DNA of 23,148 nucleotides from Oscillospiraceae bacterium (GCA_022508705.1 JAFLUO010000009.1:7172-30319); one strand, 5' to 3'; positions 8,317 to 16,058 are shown, numbered from the stretch's first letter. Program-made: numbers and translations. The notes: generated from the sequence alone by a model not told the origin.

Positions 8317-9432
8317 ATGACAGGACAGAATATTGTAGGAATTGTTTTCTCAAATGCTTATGACGAGTGCCTTCCCGAGCTCACAGGGCTTCGCACAATG
8401 GGCTCTGTTCCGTTTGCAGGCAGGTACCGTCTTATTGACTTTGCGCTTTCTAATATGGTAAATGCGGACATTGAAAAAGTCGGCGTTATTACAAAATCAA
8501 ATTATCAGTCTCTTATGGATCACCTTGGCACAGGCAAACCGTGGGATCTTTCAAGAAAAACCGAGGGAATGTTCCTGCTCCCGCCATTCTCAACAGCGGA
8601 GCAAGGCAGTAATGTTGATAAAATTGCATCATTAAAAGGTGCAATGGGCTTTATAAGCCGTTCAAATGAAGAATATGTTTTATTTGCAGACTGCAACACG
8701 GTGTTTAATGCAGATGTGCGTGAATTTATGGCATTCCACACGGAAAAGGATGCTGACATTACAATTCTTTATAAGCACGGTCATTCACCTGCTCTTCACG
8801 ACGCCATGATTATGGACGTAGAGAGCGACGGCAGAGTTTCAAAGGTTTCTTTTGCACCGTCAGGCGCGGAGAATGTAAACTATTCTCTTAATATGATACT
8901 TATGAAAAAGAGCCTTCTTGAAAGACTTATGAATGAGGCAATAAGCCAGAATTTGACGGATTTTGAAGCTGATATTATTCAGAAAAATACAGAAAGACTT
9001 AAAATTTACGGTCTTGAATTTAAAGATTTCGCCGTTACTATTGACTCAATGGCATCTTATTTCAAAGCAAATATGAGCCTTTTGGAGCCTGACAACTGCT
9101 TGAACCTTTTCAATTCCGAGCGCCCCGTTTACACTAAGCTTAAGGATGATATGCCCGCAACCTACGGCATAGGCTCAGACGTTAAAAATTCCCTTGTGGC
9201 AAACGGCTGTATTATTGAGGGTGAGGTTGAAAATTCAATCATATTCAGAGGGGTAAGAATCGAAAAAGGCGCAATTGTTAAAAATTCAATCGTGATGCAG
9301 GATACTTACATTGCTCAGAATTCAATTATCAACTGCATTATTGCAGATAAAAATGTTGTTGTAACGCCAAATAAAACTCTTTCCGGTGTTGAGAATTATC
9401 CCGTTTACATCGGCAAAGGCATCGTAATCTAA
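8317..9432 (+). CDS. glgD: GlgD, non-catalytic partner subunit of ADP-glucose pyrophosphorylase
   Basis: A 371-residue GlgC paralogue. The ATG at 8317 was chosen because AAGGAGG lies nine bases upstream and it follows the glgC stop by one base; an in-frame ATG at 8293 lies within glgC. The GGQGSRL loop of GlgC is missing (the region reads GIVFSNAYDECLPELTGLRT), and the SGDHIYKMD catalytic segment is replaced by FADCNTVFNAD, so the catalytic Asp is displaced. VPFAGRYRLIDFALSNMV and the C-terminal beta-helix are kept. In studied Firmicutes GlgD is nearly inactive alone but changes the activity and regulation of the GlgC/GlgD hetero-oligomer; that role is assigned here by homology. Confidence 0.93.
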   Translation: MTGQNIVGIVFSNAYDECLPELTGLRTMGSVPFAGRYRLIDFALSNMVNADIEKVGVITKSNYQSLMDHLGTGKPWDLSRKTEGMFLLPPFSTAEQGSNVDKIASLKGAMGFISRSNEEYVLFADCNTVFNADVREFMAFHTEKDADITILYKHGHSPALHDAMIMDVESDGRVSKVSFAPSGAENVNYSLNMILMKKSLLERLMNEAISQNLTDFEADIIQKNTERLKIYGLEFKDFAVTIDSMASYFKANMSLLEPDNCLNLFNSERPVYTKLKDDMPATYGIGSDVKNSLVANGCIIEGEVENSIIFRGVRIEKGAIVKNSIVMQDTYIAQNSIINCIIADKNVVVTPNKTLSGVENYPVYIGKGIVI

Positions 9433-9460
9433 ATTTAGAAAGGAAACTGCATTTAAAAAT

Positions 9461-10882
9461 ATGAAAGTATTATATGTATCAAGTGAAGCGCTTCCCTTTA
9501 AAGCCTCAGGGGGCCTCGGCGATGTTGCAGGCTCTCTTCCGGGAGCTTTGCGCAAACGTCTTATCGGCGCCCGTGTTGTTATGCCGCTTTATGACACAAT
9601 AAGTCAGGAGCTCAAAGACACAATGACGTTTATCACCTCAATTTCCGTTCCCGTTGCATGGAGAAGGCAGTATTGCGGTATTTTTGAGGCAAGAGCAAAC
9701 GGAGTAATTTATTATCTTCTTGATAATCAGTATTATTTCAAGCGTGACGGGCTTTACGGTTATTACGACGACGCTGAAAGATTTGCATTTTTTGCAAGAG
9801 CGGTTCTTGAAATGATTCCGCACATTGGCTTTAAGCCGGATATTATTCATTGTAATGACTGGCAGTCAGCGCTCACTCCCGTTTATTACTCCACCATTTA
9901 CGCCAACCGCGAGGGCTATGAAAACATTAAAACCGTTTTCACTATTCATAACATTCAGTATCAGGGAACATACGGTATGGAGCTTTTGGGTGAGGTTGTC
10001 GGTCTTCCGCCCGAAAATGCGAATCTTCTTGAATATGACGGCGACTGCAATTACATGAAAGGCGCAATTGAATGTGCTGACAAAGTAACGACCGTAAGTC
10101 CCTCTTATGCAGGCGAAATTCTTGACCCGTGGTATTCTCACGGACTTGATGTTATTCTTAATCAAAGAAGCTGGAAGCTTTCGGGAATTCTTAACGGAAT
10201 TGACACCGTTCTTTATGACCCGAAAACCGATAAAGATATTGTTAAGAATTACGATACAACCGATTTTGCCGAGGGCAAGGCGGCAAATAAAAAGGCTCTT
10301 CAGGAGCATTTCGGTTTGCCCCAGCGTGCAGACGTTCCCGTTATCGGCATGGTTTCCCGTCTTGTCGGTCACAAGGGCTTTGACCTTGTAAAAGCAGTTC
10401 TTGACGAGCTTCTCTCAACGGTTGACTGTCAGGTTGTGTTACTCGGCTCAGGCGAATGGCAGTATGAAAGCTTTTTCCGTGAAATGGCAGAAAAACATCC
10501 CGACAAAATGGGTATTGAACTGGGCTTTATCCCCTCGCTTTCAAAGAAAATTTATGCAGGTGCAGATTTGTTCCTTATGCCATCAAAGAGCGAGCCTTGC
10601 GGACTTTCGCAGATGATTTCGCTTCGTTACGGTACGATCCCCATAGTGCGTGAAACAGGCGGACTTCGTGATTCAATTCACGATTCAGGCGACGGCAAGG
10701 GCAACGGATTTACCTTTGCAAGCTATAACGCCCACGATATGCTTTACACAATTAAGCGCGCCGTTGACGGTTACGGAAACCGTGAGGGCTGGAATATTCT
10801 CGTAAAGCGTGCAATGGAATGCGACAATAGCTGGGGTAAATCCGCTAACGAGTACATAAGACTTTATAAGTCGATTCTTTAA
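9461..10882 (+). CDS. glgA: Glycogen synthase (ADP-glucose type) GlgA
   Basis: A 473-residue GT5 family glucosyltransferase that adds glucose from ADP-glucose to the non-reducing ends of alpha-1,4-glucan. The N-terminal lobe has the ADP-glucose-binding KASGGLGDV (K14 onward). The C-terminal lobe has SEPCGLSQM with the conserved E378 and RETGGLRDS. The length is normal for the family. The only purine-rich sequence upstream, GAAAGGAAA (9438-9446), is about 16 bases from the ATG, unusually far, so translation may be weaker than that of its operon partners. It is the last gene of the operon, followed by a strong terminator. Confidence 0.96.
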   Translation: MKVLYVSSEALPFKASGGLGDVAGSLPGALRKRLIGARVVMPLYDTISQELKDTMTFITSISVPVAWRRQYCGIFEARANGVIYYLLDNQYYFKRDGLYGYYDDAERFAFFARAVLEMIPHIGFKPDIIHCNDWQSALTPVYYSTIYANREGYENIKTVFTIHNIQYQGTYGMELLGEVVGLPPENANLLEYDGDCNYMKGAIECADKVTTVSPSYAGEILDPWYSHGLDVILNQRSWKLSGILNGIDTVLYDPKTDKDIVKNYDTTDFAEGKAANKKALQEHFGLPQRADVPVIGMVSRLVGHKGFDLVKAVLDELLSTVDCQVVLLGSGEWQYESFFREMAEKHPDKMGIELGFIPSLSKKIYAGADLFLMPSKSEPCGLSQMISLRYGTIPIVRETGGLRDSIHDSGDGKGNGFTFASYNAHDMLYTIKRAVDGYGNREGWNILVKRAMECDNSWGKSANEYIRLYKSIL

Positions 10883-10940
10883 AGAAAAGTAAATATAAGA
10901 AAGGTATGTTTTGTACTTTCTTACGGAAATAAAAGCATAA

Positions 10941-10970
10941 AACCCGCCGTAAGGCGGGTTGTTTCAATTT
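10941..10970 (+). terminator. Terminator after glgA, possibly bidirectional
   Basis: AACCCGCC (10941-10948) pairs perfectly with GGCGGGTT (10953-10960) around GTAA, followed by GTTTCAATTT. An A-rich stretch on the left gives T residues in the other direction, so it could also stop transcription of the convergent minus-strand gene ending at 11048. Confidence 0.8.
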
Positions 10971-11047
10971 ATAAACACAAGTTAAATACTCTACTCTTTA
11001 TATCGAATGTAAAGATTGATTAAAAACAGACTTAATCAATTTCAACT

Positions 11048-11962
11048 TTACCAAGATTTTAACTTTTCCACTGGTTCTGTGTTACTTTTTTTAGATTCTT
11101 CCTTTTGGATAAGGAATTTATAATTATCTGTTGTAAAAGACAACTGCTTTCCACCATGATATGTGGTACGTGACCCGCTTCCCAACAGTTCCCCGTTAGC
11201 ACCTGTATAATATGAACTCCCAGAAGTAGTTGAAAATGTTGGAGTTGTATAGGTTATCGTACGAGAATAATAGAACAGTCGATATTTCTTATATCTACTT
11301 TGTATCGCATTTATAAAAAAAGATTCACTTCCCGTGATATCTGTATAACCCTTTTCCTTGAAATTGATATCAATATACTGATGCGAATTTAGTATGTTGA
11401 TATCTTGATATGAAGTAAGAGTTTTATGTTCCTTTATTCTGTATTCTTCCAATGATTGACATTGATATATGATTGTTTCATAGTGAAGCGGACCCCACCG
11501 CTTCGCTTCTTCGTATTCTTTCTCCGATTGACATTTTAAGGTGGTTTGAACAGGTACAGGTATATTGAAGCAATCAATAAAAATACGAATTCCGTCATGA
11601 CATATAGCTATACCTGTTACATTATTTTTCTGAATGATTTCAAATACTTCACGGAGTATAGGATTATTTGCTATACGTTTCTTTGCGCTCAACCACATTG
11701 GTAGTATTGTAAAAAACGCAGCAACAAAAAAGCCAACAATCAGCAATATTAAACCAAAAAGAAAATTTATCAACCCGTTGAAAAGTAGCGTAACAGCAGT
11801 CGGGAATAAGATGATAAAGCCTATCGCTATTACAGGTATTGCAATAATTTTTAATATCCTAAAAATACCTTTTTTTGATATTATGTACATATCTATCCCT
11901 ACAGTTAGACCACCACCTAGTCCCAGTAGAACACCAGCAGTCAGCAAGGAAAGTTGAGACAT
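11048..11962 (-). CDS. Membrane protein of unknown function, accessory
   Basis: A 304-residue protein I do not recognise. The start is the ATG at 11962, eight bases after GGAGG; an ATG five codons upstream contains this ribosome binding site and is unlikely. Three hydrophobic segments lie at about 4-28, 35-55 and 63-90, followed by a ~210-residue soluble part. That part contains repeated KCQSEKEYEEAKR / QCQSLEEYRIKEH segments (around residues 142-175), an aromatic-rich stretch, a Ser/Gly/Thr/Tyr-rich loop (about 240-270) and a lysine-rich tail. The gene is more A+T-rich than its neighbours, stands alone, and diverges from a small HTH gene, all consistent with recent acquisition. No catalytic motif is evident. 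Confidence 0.7.
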   Translation of the reverse strand: MSQLSLLTAGVLLGLGGGLTVGIDMYIISKKGIFRILKIIAIPVIAIGFIILFPTAVTLLFNGLINFLFGLILLIVGFFVAAFFTILPMWLSAKKRIANNPILREVFEIIQKNNVTGIAICHDGIRIFIDCFNIPVPVQTTLKCQSEKEYEEAKRWGPLHYETIIYQCQSLEEYRIKEHKTLTSYQDINILNSHQYIDINFKEKGYTDITGSESFFINAIQSRYKKYRLFYYSRTITYTTPTFSTTSGSSYYTGANGELLGSGSRTTYHGGKQLSFTTDNYKFLIQKEESKKSNTEPVEKLKSW

Positions 11963-12310
11963 ATTACATACCTCCATTCTAAAAATTTATAATAAAAAAT
12001 ATTTTTTAACATATCATAAAATAAATAAAACATATGAATTATTATGAATAGTTTTAACTTTTACTTTGGTTTACAAGGTTATAATCGAATTATCTTTGAT
12101 TTCCTACATAAAAGTCTCTGCATGTCCATTTTCAATTAAGTATACTAAAGTCGATTCTAATTTCGAATGTATTTCGATAGAAATATTTAGATGTCCAAAG
12201 AAAGAACAAGTAATATATGCTCCTGAATGATTTGACAATATGGGGATTATATCCCCTTAATATTTAGGATTATAACCCCCATAATTAAAAATGTCAAGGG
12301 GGTAGATGAT
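11963..12310. other. A+T-rich divergent intergenic region
   Basis: The stretch between the membrane-protein gene and the HTH gene has no coding frame I would accept. It is strongly A+T-rich and carries a TTGACA (12232-12237) and a long dyad (12239-12283) near its right end. No clear promoter for the leftward gene could be fixed. Confidence 0.5.
12239..12283. promoter_or_regulatory. Large imperfect dyad upstream of the HTH gene
   Basis: The arms 12239-12254 (TATGGGGATTATATCC) and 12267-12283 pair with one mismatch and one single-base bulge around a 12-base loop. Within it, GGGGAT-TAT-ATCCCC (12242-12256) is a second, nested perfect dyad. It starts right after a TTGACA and lies 27 bases before the HTH start codon, so it could be the regulator's operator or a leader hairpin. 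Confidence 0.5.
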
Positions 12311-12514
12311 ATGATTAAATTTGACAGGCTTTGGGAAACCATGAAAGACAGGAACATTTCTACATACTATTTAAGAGAAAAAAGCGGAATCGACAGCAAA
12401 ACAATTCGTAGATTAAAAAACAATGAGAATATTGAAACTAAAACTTTGGATAAATTATGCTCTGTTTTGAGGTGCAGATTAGAAGATATTGCGGAATATA
12501 TTTCAGAAGAATGA
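12311..12514 (+). CDS. Small XRE/HTH_26-type DNA-binding regulator
   Basis: A 67-residue single-domain Cro/CI-like helix-turn-helix protein. The fold covers residues 5-63, with STYYLREKSGIDSKTIRRLK as the helix-turn-helix and LDKLCSVLRCRLEDIAEY as the closing helices typical of this group. AAGGGGG precedes the ATG by about eight bases. A perfect terminator hairpin begins two bases after its stop, so it is a one-gene unit. Such small regulators are common on mobile and accessory segments. The neighbour on the other side is the divergent membrane-protein gene, which it may control through the dyad at 12239-12283 (inference). Confidence 0.82.
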   Translation: MIKFDRLWETMKDRNISTYYLREKSGIDSKTIRRLKNNENIETKTLDKLCSVLRCRLEDIAEYISEE

Positions 12515-12516
12515 AA

Positions 12517-12550
12517 AAGAAAAAGAGTCACGAAAGTGACTCTTTTTCTT
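12517..12550 (+). terminator. Terminator after the HTH gene
   Basis: AAGAAAAAGAGTCAC (12517-12531) pairs perfectly over 15 bp with 12536-12550 around a GAAA tetraloop. The 3' arm supplies the T-run. It is symmetrical enough to act also on the convergent glycosylase gene that ends at 12569. Confidence 0.85.
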
Positions 12551-12568
12551 ATATTAAGAACTTTTAAT

Positions 12569-13366
12569 TTATTTATCAATATTTCTTCTGTAATGAAACA
12601 AATACTGCTGGGCAATGCCCTCTGTGCCTTCCATGCAGGCAGGTAAGCCCTCGGGGTACATCTCCGCCATAATGCGCTTCACCCAAACGTCAACGGGAAA
12701 AGCCGTCAGCTTGTGAAAGCCGTAAAGAAGAGTACATTCGGCAACCTTTGCGCCAACGCCCTTGATTTTTTGGAGTTCCTCTCTGCCGAATTCAATGGGG
12801 CATTCTTCAATTTTTTTAAAATCCACCGTCCCATCTGCAACCTTTTGCGCGGCATCAATTATGTATTTTGCTCTGAATCCTGCACGCAGAGGCGCTAAAT
12901 CCTCAGGCGTTAAAACGGCTAATTTTTCGGCAGACGGAAAAGTAAAACCGTCTCCCGCTTTTTCACCGAAATTTTCGCAAAGACGGGAAACTATGCCCTT
13001 AATTCTCGGAATATTGTTGTTTTGGGAAATAATAAACGAGCAAAGGGCTTCCCACGGCTCCTGGCGCAAAATCCGTATTCCGTTGTATGCGGTTACCGCT
13101 TTAACAAGATTTTCCTCGTCATATTTACCGATAATTTCTCCGTAATCTGTGTCAAGGTCAAAATACGGTTTCCAGATTTTTTCAAAATCCTCAACGCTTG
13201 TATCGTAGAAAATCAGCTCGCCGTTTTTCTCTTCAATTTTTAAAAATTTACCGTACGCAACGCCGCAAAATGCGCCGTCCTTTTCTTCCCATCTGAATGC
13301 CTGACCGCAGTCAAGGCAGAGGGGCAGGCTGAACACATCAGGCTTTGAAATTTTGTAATCGCTCAT
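12569..13366 (-). CDS. OGG1-type 8-oxoguanine DNA glycosylase/AP lyase
   Basis: A 265-residue HhH-GPD DNA repair enzyme expected to excise 8-oxoguanine from DNA. The ATG at 13366 is chosen because GGGGGA stands nine bases upstream; a TTG six codons earlier is possible but lacks a site. The N-terminal OGG domain shows LCLDCGQAFRW (about 17-27). The helix-hairpin-helix is LQKIKGVGAKVAEC, whose K207 is the catalytic Schiff-base lysine, and D226 in FPVDVW is the catalytic Asp; the K-to-D spacing of 19 matches human OGG1 (K249/D268). EPWEALCSFIISQNNN matches the family's conserved helix. It appears monocistronic. Confidence 0.9.
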   Translation of the reverse strand: MSDYKISKPDVFSLPLCLDCGQAFRWEEKDGAFCGVAYGKFLKIEEKNGELIFYDTSVEDFEKIWKPYFDLDTDYGEIIGKYDEENLVKAVTAYNGIRILRQEPWEALCSFIISQNNNIPRIKGIVSRLCENFGEKAGDGFTFPSAEKLAVLTPEDLAPLRAGFRAKYIIDAAQKVADGTVDFKKIEECPIEFGREELQKIKGVGAKVAECTLLYGFHKLTAFPVDVWVKRIMAEMYPEGLPACMEGTEGIAQQYLFHYRRNIDK

Positions 13367-13787
13367 ATTTTTAATCCCCCACAAGTAATTTTAACTAAAA
13401 TTTTTAAATGATTTTTTACCTTGTGAATATGCACAAAAATTTTTGACAGGTTTACGGTTTTCACCGCTCCATTTTGTATAAAATGTTAAGGTGGTACAAC
13501 TTTCCGTATTAGTTAAAAATTTAACAAAGTCTTTCAACACAACAGTAAAAAGTCGGTTTTTCATTGAAATATTAAGGTTTTTAGCCGATTTTTTAACATT
13601 TTCAACAGAGTTTTGAACAATTATCAACAGTTAATTATTATACTGTGTGTATATTTTTCTGTGTAATAATTTTTGTTAAATATTCCATATTGACAAAATT
13701 TCTCAGAAAAAAACTGACTTAAACAGTATATTTTTTACTATAAATTCCTACAATAAAATTAAATCATTTTCTTGTGAGGAAAAATAA
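13367..13787. other. A+T-rich intergenic region with DnaA-box-like repeats
   Basis: No credible gene is seen. A 78-codon minus-strand frame at 13391-13627 has no ribosome binding site and a low-complexity Lys/Asn/Phe composition. The right half carries four TGTTNAAAA-type 9-mers (13590-13629), annotated separately. A TTGACA occurs at 13690-13695 without a well-spaced -10. Confidence 0.5.
13590..13629 (-). repeat. Cluster of four TGTTNAAAA-type 9-mers
   Basis: Read on the minus strand: TGTTGATAA (13621-13629), TGTTCAAAA (13611-13619), TGTTGAAAA (13599-13607) and TGTTAAAAA (13590-13598). TGTTGATAA differs by one base from the inverted consensus DnaA box. The same 9-mers make up the array at 397-451, but here the spacing is 9-12 bp and not a strict 11. 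Confidence 0.45.
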
Positions 13788-14051
13788 ATGGTAAAAGGAA
13801 TCAACCGTCAGGTTTTGGAATTAAACGACACAGGCTCACGCTATTTTGAAAAAGCCTTTTTCTTCGTAAAACCCGAATACAGCCGAGAATCCGAATCAGT
13901 CCTGCGCCAAAGCGCCCTGCGAGCCGTAAATGACGGCTTAGGAGTGCCCAAAAGCCGCCGTCAAAAGATTAAAAGCAAAGTTGCCCTGTTCGCCGAATTG
14001 CTTATATCCGCTGGGGCAGGGGCAATCATAACCGCCGTCATTATAAAATAA
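13788..14051 (+). CDS. Conserved small membrane protein, MVKGINR type
   Basis: An 87-residue protein with a GAGG ribosome binding site eight bases before its ATG. The N-terminus (MVKGINRQVLEL, then FEKAFFFVKPEYS) resembles a small conserved protein seen in many Oscillospirales, function unknown. Here residues 1-60 are soluble and basic at the end (KSRRQKIKSK), and residues 66-86 form one hydrophobic, glycine/alanine-rich membrane segment, so it is probably anchored by its C-terminus with the N-terminus in the cytosol. Its last 11 bases overlap the end of the convergent M24 peptidase gene. Confidence 0.75.
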   Translation: MVKGINRQVLELNDTGSRYFEKAFFFVKPEYSRESESVLRQSALRAVNDGLGVPKSRRQKIKSKVALFAELLISAGAGAIITAVIIK

Positions 14052-15105
14052 TCAATTCTTTTGGAGAATGTGTTAAATCTTCACAGCCGTTTTCGGTAAT
14101 ATAGACCATATCTTCAATTCTTACACCGAATTTGCCCGGAATGTAAATACCCGGCTCAACCGTCACAATTTGACCCGGCACAAGAGGAACATCGTTCGCT
14201 TTATTCAAATTCGGGTATTCGTGAATTTCAATGCCCACGCCGTGACCAGTACTGTGAGTGAAATATTCGCCGAAGCCTTCGTTTTCTATCACGTCACGGG
14301 AGAGAGCGTCGCCCTCAATGCCCGTAAGCCCGGAACGCAGCCCGTTTATGCAGGCGGACAGGGCTTTTCTAACGGTTTCATAAACCTTTTTCATTTCGTC
14401 CGTGGCAAAGCTGAGAGCAACCGTTCTCGTCATATCGCTGTGGTATCCGTCCACCACCGTGCCGAAATCCATTGTAATAAAGTCGCCGTTCTGTACCTTT
14501 TTATCGCTGGGAACACCGTGGGGCATAGATGTGTTTGCGCCGCTCACGGCTATCGTTTCAAAGGAAAGAGCCTCGCCCCCGTGGGAAAGCATATAAAAAT
14601 CAAGCTCCAAACCGATTTCTCTTTCAGTAATGCCCTCTTTAATAAATTTGCAGATGTGTGCGAAAGCGTCATCAGTGATTTTCTGCGCCGCTTTAATACA
14701 TTCAAGCTCTTTTTCCGTTTTAACAGAGCGAAGGGAGTTTATCAAACTGTCTAAATAGGTGTCGGTTTGTATTGCAATATTTTTTGCCGAGCCTTTAAGC
14801 GAATTGTAAAAATCCAGTGTCATTCGTGAGGACTCAACCAGCAAATGTCCGCATTTCATTTCAGAAAGGATGTCCGCTATTTGCGGGAAAATGCGATTTT
14901 GCAGCGCTACCTCGCAGTTTTTTGCCTGCTTTTCTGCCGCCTCAATGTAGCGCCCGTCGGTAATAAATATCGCTTTTTCGCTGTTTACTATCAAAAATCC
15001 GTCAGATGACGGAAAAGAAGTAAAATATCTTCTGTTCTCAGGGGAAATAATAAGCACGGCATAATTGTCGCCTAATTTTTTAAGTTCTCTTTGTAAATTT
15101 TTCAT
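14041..15105 (-). CDS. M24 family Xaa-Pro aminopeptidase (PepQ/PepP-like)
   Basis: A 354-residue creatinase/prolidase-fold metallopeptidase that should remove an N-terminal residue preceding proline. The N-terminal creatinase-like domain covers about 1-125 and the pita-bread catalytic domain 130-354. All five metal ligands are present: D213 (TMDFG), D224 (HSDMTRT), H288 (STGHGVG), E317 (TVEPGIYI) and E331 (VRIEDMV). H196 and H295 fit the usual substrate-binding histidines. The ATG overlaps the stop of the upstream YqeG-type gene as ATGA, indicating translational coupling; this pairing with a small HAD phosphatase is a housekeeping arrangement. Dipeptidase versus aminopeptidase preference cannot be decided. 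Confidence 0.93.
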   Translation of the reverse strand: MKNLQRELKKLGDNYAVLIISPENRRYFTSFPSSDGFLIVNSEKAIFITDGRYIEAAEKQAKNCEVALQNRIFPQIADILSEMKCGHLLVESSRMTLDFYNSLKGSAKNIAIQTDTYLDSLINSLRSVKTEKELECIKAAQKITDDAFAHICKFIKEGITEREIGLELDFYMLSHGGEALSFETIAVSGANTSMPHGVPSDKKVQNGDFITMDFGTVVDGYHSDMTRTVALSFATDEMKKVYETVRKALSACINGLRSGLTGIEGDALSRDVIENEGFGEYFTHSTGHGVGIEIHEYPNLNKANDVPLVPGQIVTVEPGIYIPGKFGVRIEDMVYITENGCEDLTHSPKELIIL

Positions 15106-15620
15106 TTGTCTACTCCGTATCCGTGATTTTTTTCAAATTCTGCAATGATTGGCGCTTCTTTTCGCCTGCGTTTTGCATAATAGCGTGGGAATCTTGTTTC
15201 CCCCTGCATTGGGTCAATGCGAACCGCAACGGCGCCGCATTTGTTAGCCGCTTTAATGTCCGCAAAAAGCTGATCGCCTAACATTGCCATTTCGGTTGTT
15301 TCTACACCCATTTTCTTCGCGGCAATTTTCAGCTTAAAAGAAAAGGGCTTTTTTGCAAGGTGAACATAAGGAATGGAAAGTGCCTTTGCAACTCTGCCTG
15401 CCCTCGGATTTGTGGCATTCGTAATAATCATAATGGGAATGCCTGCGTTTTTAATACTCTGTATCCACTCGTGTATACCTTCAATAAAGTCCATTGTACC
15501 GTCAAAGCAAATGGTGTTGTCAATGTCAAGCCCCACTGCCTTTACACCCATTTTGCGGAGATCCGCAGGAGTTATATCGGTAACACGTTTAAATCTGTAA
15601 TCAATTTTCGGAATGAACAT
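15102..15620 (-). CDS. YqeG-family HAD-superfamily phosphatase
   Basis: A 172-residue HAD phosphatase of the class IIIA/YqeG family. The ATG at 15620 is used because AGGTGA precedes it by five bases; the GTG three codons upstream is part of that ribosome binding site. Motif I is GLDIDNTI with nucleophile D32 and D34, motif II is IITNAT, and motif III/IV is MLGDQLFADI with D116 and D121. K91 or nearby basic residues fill the lysine position. The substrate of YqeG is not known to me. Only about 33 bases separate its start from the rpsU terminator and no promoter is visible there, so it is probably expressed by readthrough from rpsU. It overlaps the M24 gene by four bases. Confidence 0.87.
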   Translation of the reverse strand: MFIPKIDYRFKRVTDITPADLRKMGVKAVGLDIDNTICFDGTMDFIEGIHEWIQSIKNAGIPIMIITNATNPRAGRVAKALSIPYVHLAKKPFSFKLKIAAKKMGVETTEMAMLGDQLFADIKAANKCGAVAVRIDPMQGETRFPRYYAKRRRKEAPIIAEFEKNHGYGVDK

Positions 15621-15642
15621 AATTATCACCTAAAAAGCTGTC

Positions 15643-15675
15643 CTAAAAAAACAGCGGACAAGAAACTTGTCCGCT
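15643..15675 (-). terminator. Terminator (leaky attenuator?) after rpsU
   Basis: Read on the minus strand, AGCGGACAAG and CTTGTCCGCT (15653-15675) form a perfect 10-bp stem with a three-base loop, followed by G and seven T residues (complement of 15644-15650). It lies 36 bases after the rpsU stop and just before the YqeG gene, so partial readthrough would set the ratio of S21 to the downstream genes. Confidence 0.85.
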
Positions 15676-15710
15676 AATTTTCAAAACAAACACGAATTTA
15701 AAGCGAAAGA

Positions 15711-15887
15711 TTATTTATACTTACGCTTGCGTGCAGCCTCAGACTTCTTTTTTCTTCTTACTGAAGGCTTTTCGTAATGTTCTCTTTTGCGTACTTCCTG
15801 AATAACGCCGTCACGAGAAGTTTGTCTTTTGAATCTTCTGAGAGCGCTCTCAAGAGACTCGTTTTCTTTAACTTTTACCTGACTCAC
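15711..15887 (-). CDS. rpsU: 30S ribosomal protein S21
   Basis: A 58-residue S21 starting at GTG (15887), with GGGAGGG eight bases upstream. The sequence is the standard bacterial S21: [18 protein letters not shown], then a strongly basic C-terminal helix ([15 protein letters not shown]). S21 binds the 30S platform near the 3' end of 16S rRNA and helps initiation. A longer reading from a GTG at 15920 is possible in frame but would add 11 non-conserved residues. It has its own strong promoter and a terminator. Confidence 0.96.
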   Translation of the reverse strand: MSQVKVKENESLESALRRFKRQTSRDGVIQEVRKREHYEKPSVRRKKKSEAARKRKYK

Positions 15888-15925
15888 TGTAAATCCCTCC
15901 CTTTTTATATTGGGATACACTGTGT

Positions 15926-15954
15926 ATTATACATAATATAAATGCAACTGTCAA
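15926..15954 (-). promoter_or_regulatory. Promoter of rpsU
   Basis: On the minus strand TTGACA (complement of 15949-15954) and TATAAT (complement of 15926-15931) are both consensus with a 17-bp spacer, 39 bases before the GTG start. This is one of the strongest-looking promoters in the window. Confidence 0.88.
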
Positions 15955-16058
15955 CAGTATTTTTCTAATAGAAATCAATTAAAATTTGATTTTTACGAAA
16001 AAAACACAAAATGTTAACAATTTGTTCACAATTTTGCATAAACTTTGACAAATTCCTG

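Noticed and set aside
13391..13627. 78-codon minus-strand open frame
   Set aside because: No ribosome binding site, low-complexity Lys/Asn/Phe content typical of A/T-rich noncoding DNA, and it overlaps the DnaA-box-like cluster.
14170..14754. 194-codon plus-strand frame inside the M24 peptidase gene
   Set aside because: It is antisense to a protein with all five metal ligands intact; its length reflects codon bias of the real gene.
16045..16050. TTGACA as the -35 box of the small RNA promoter
   Set aside because: It is only 11 bases from the TATATT box; 16-18 is needed, so the extended -10 reading was preferred.
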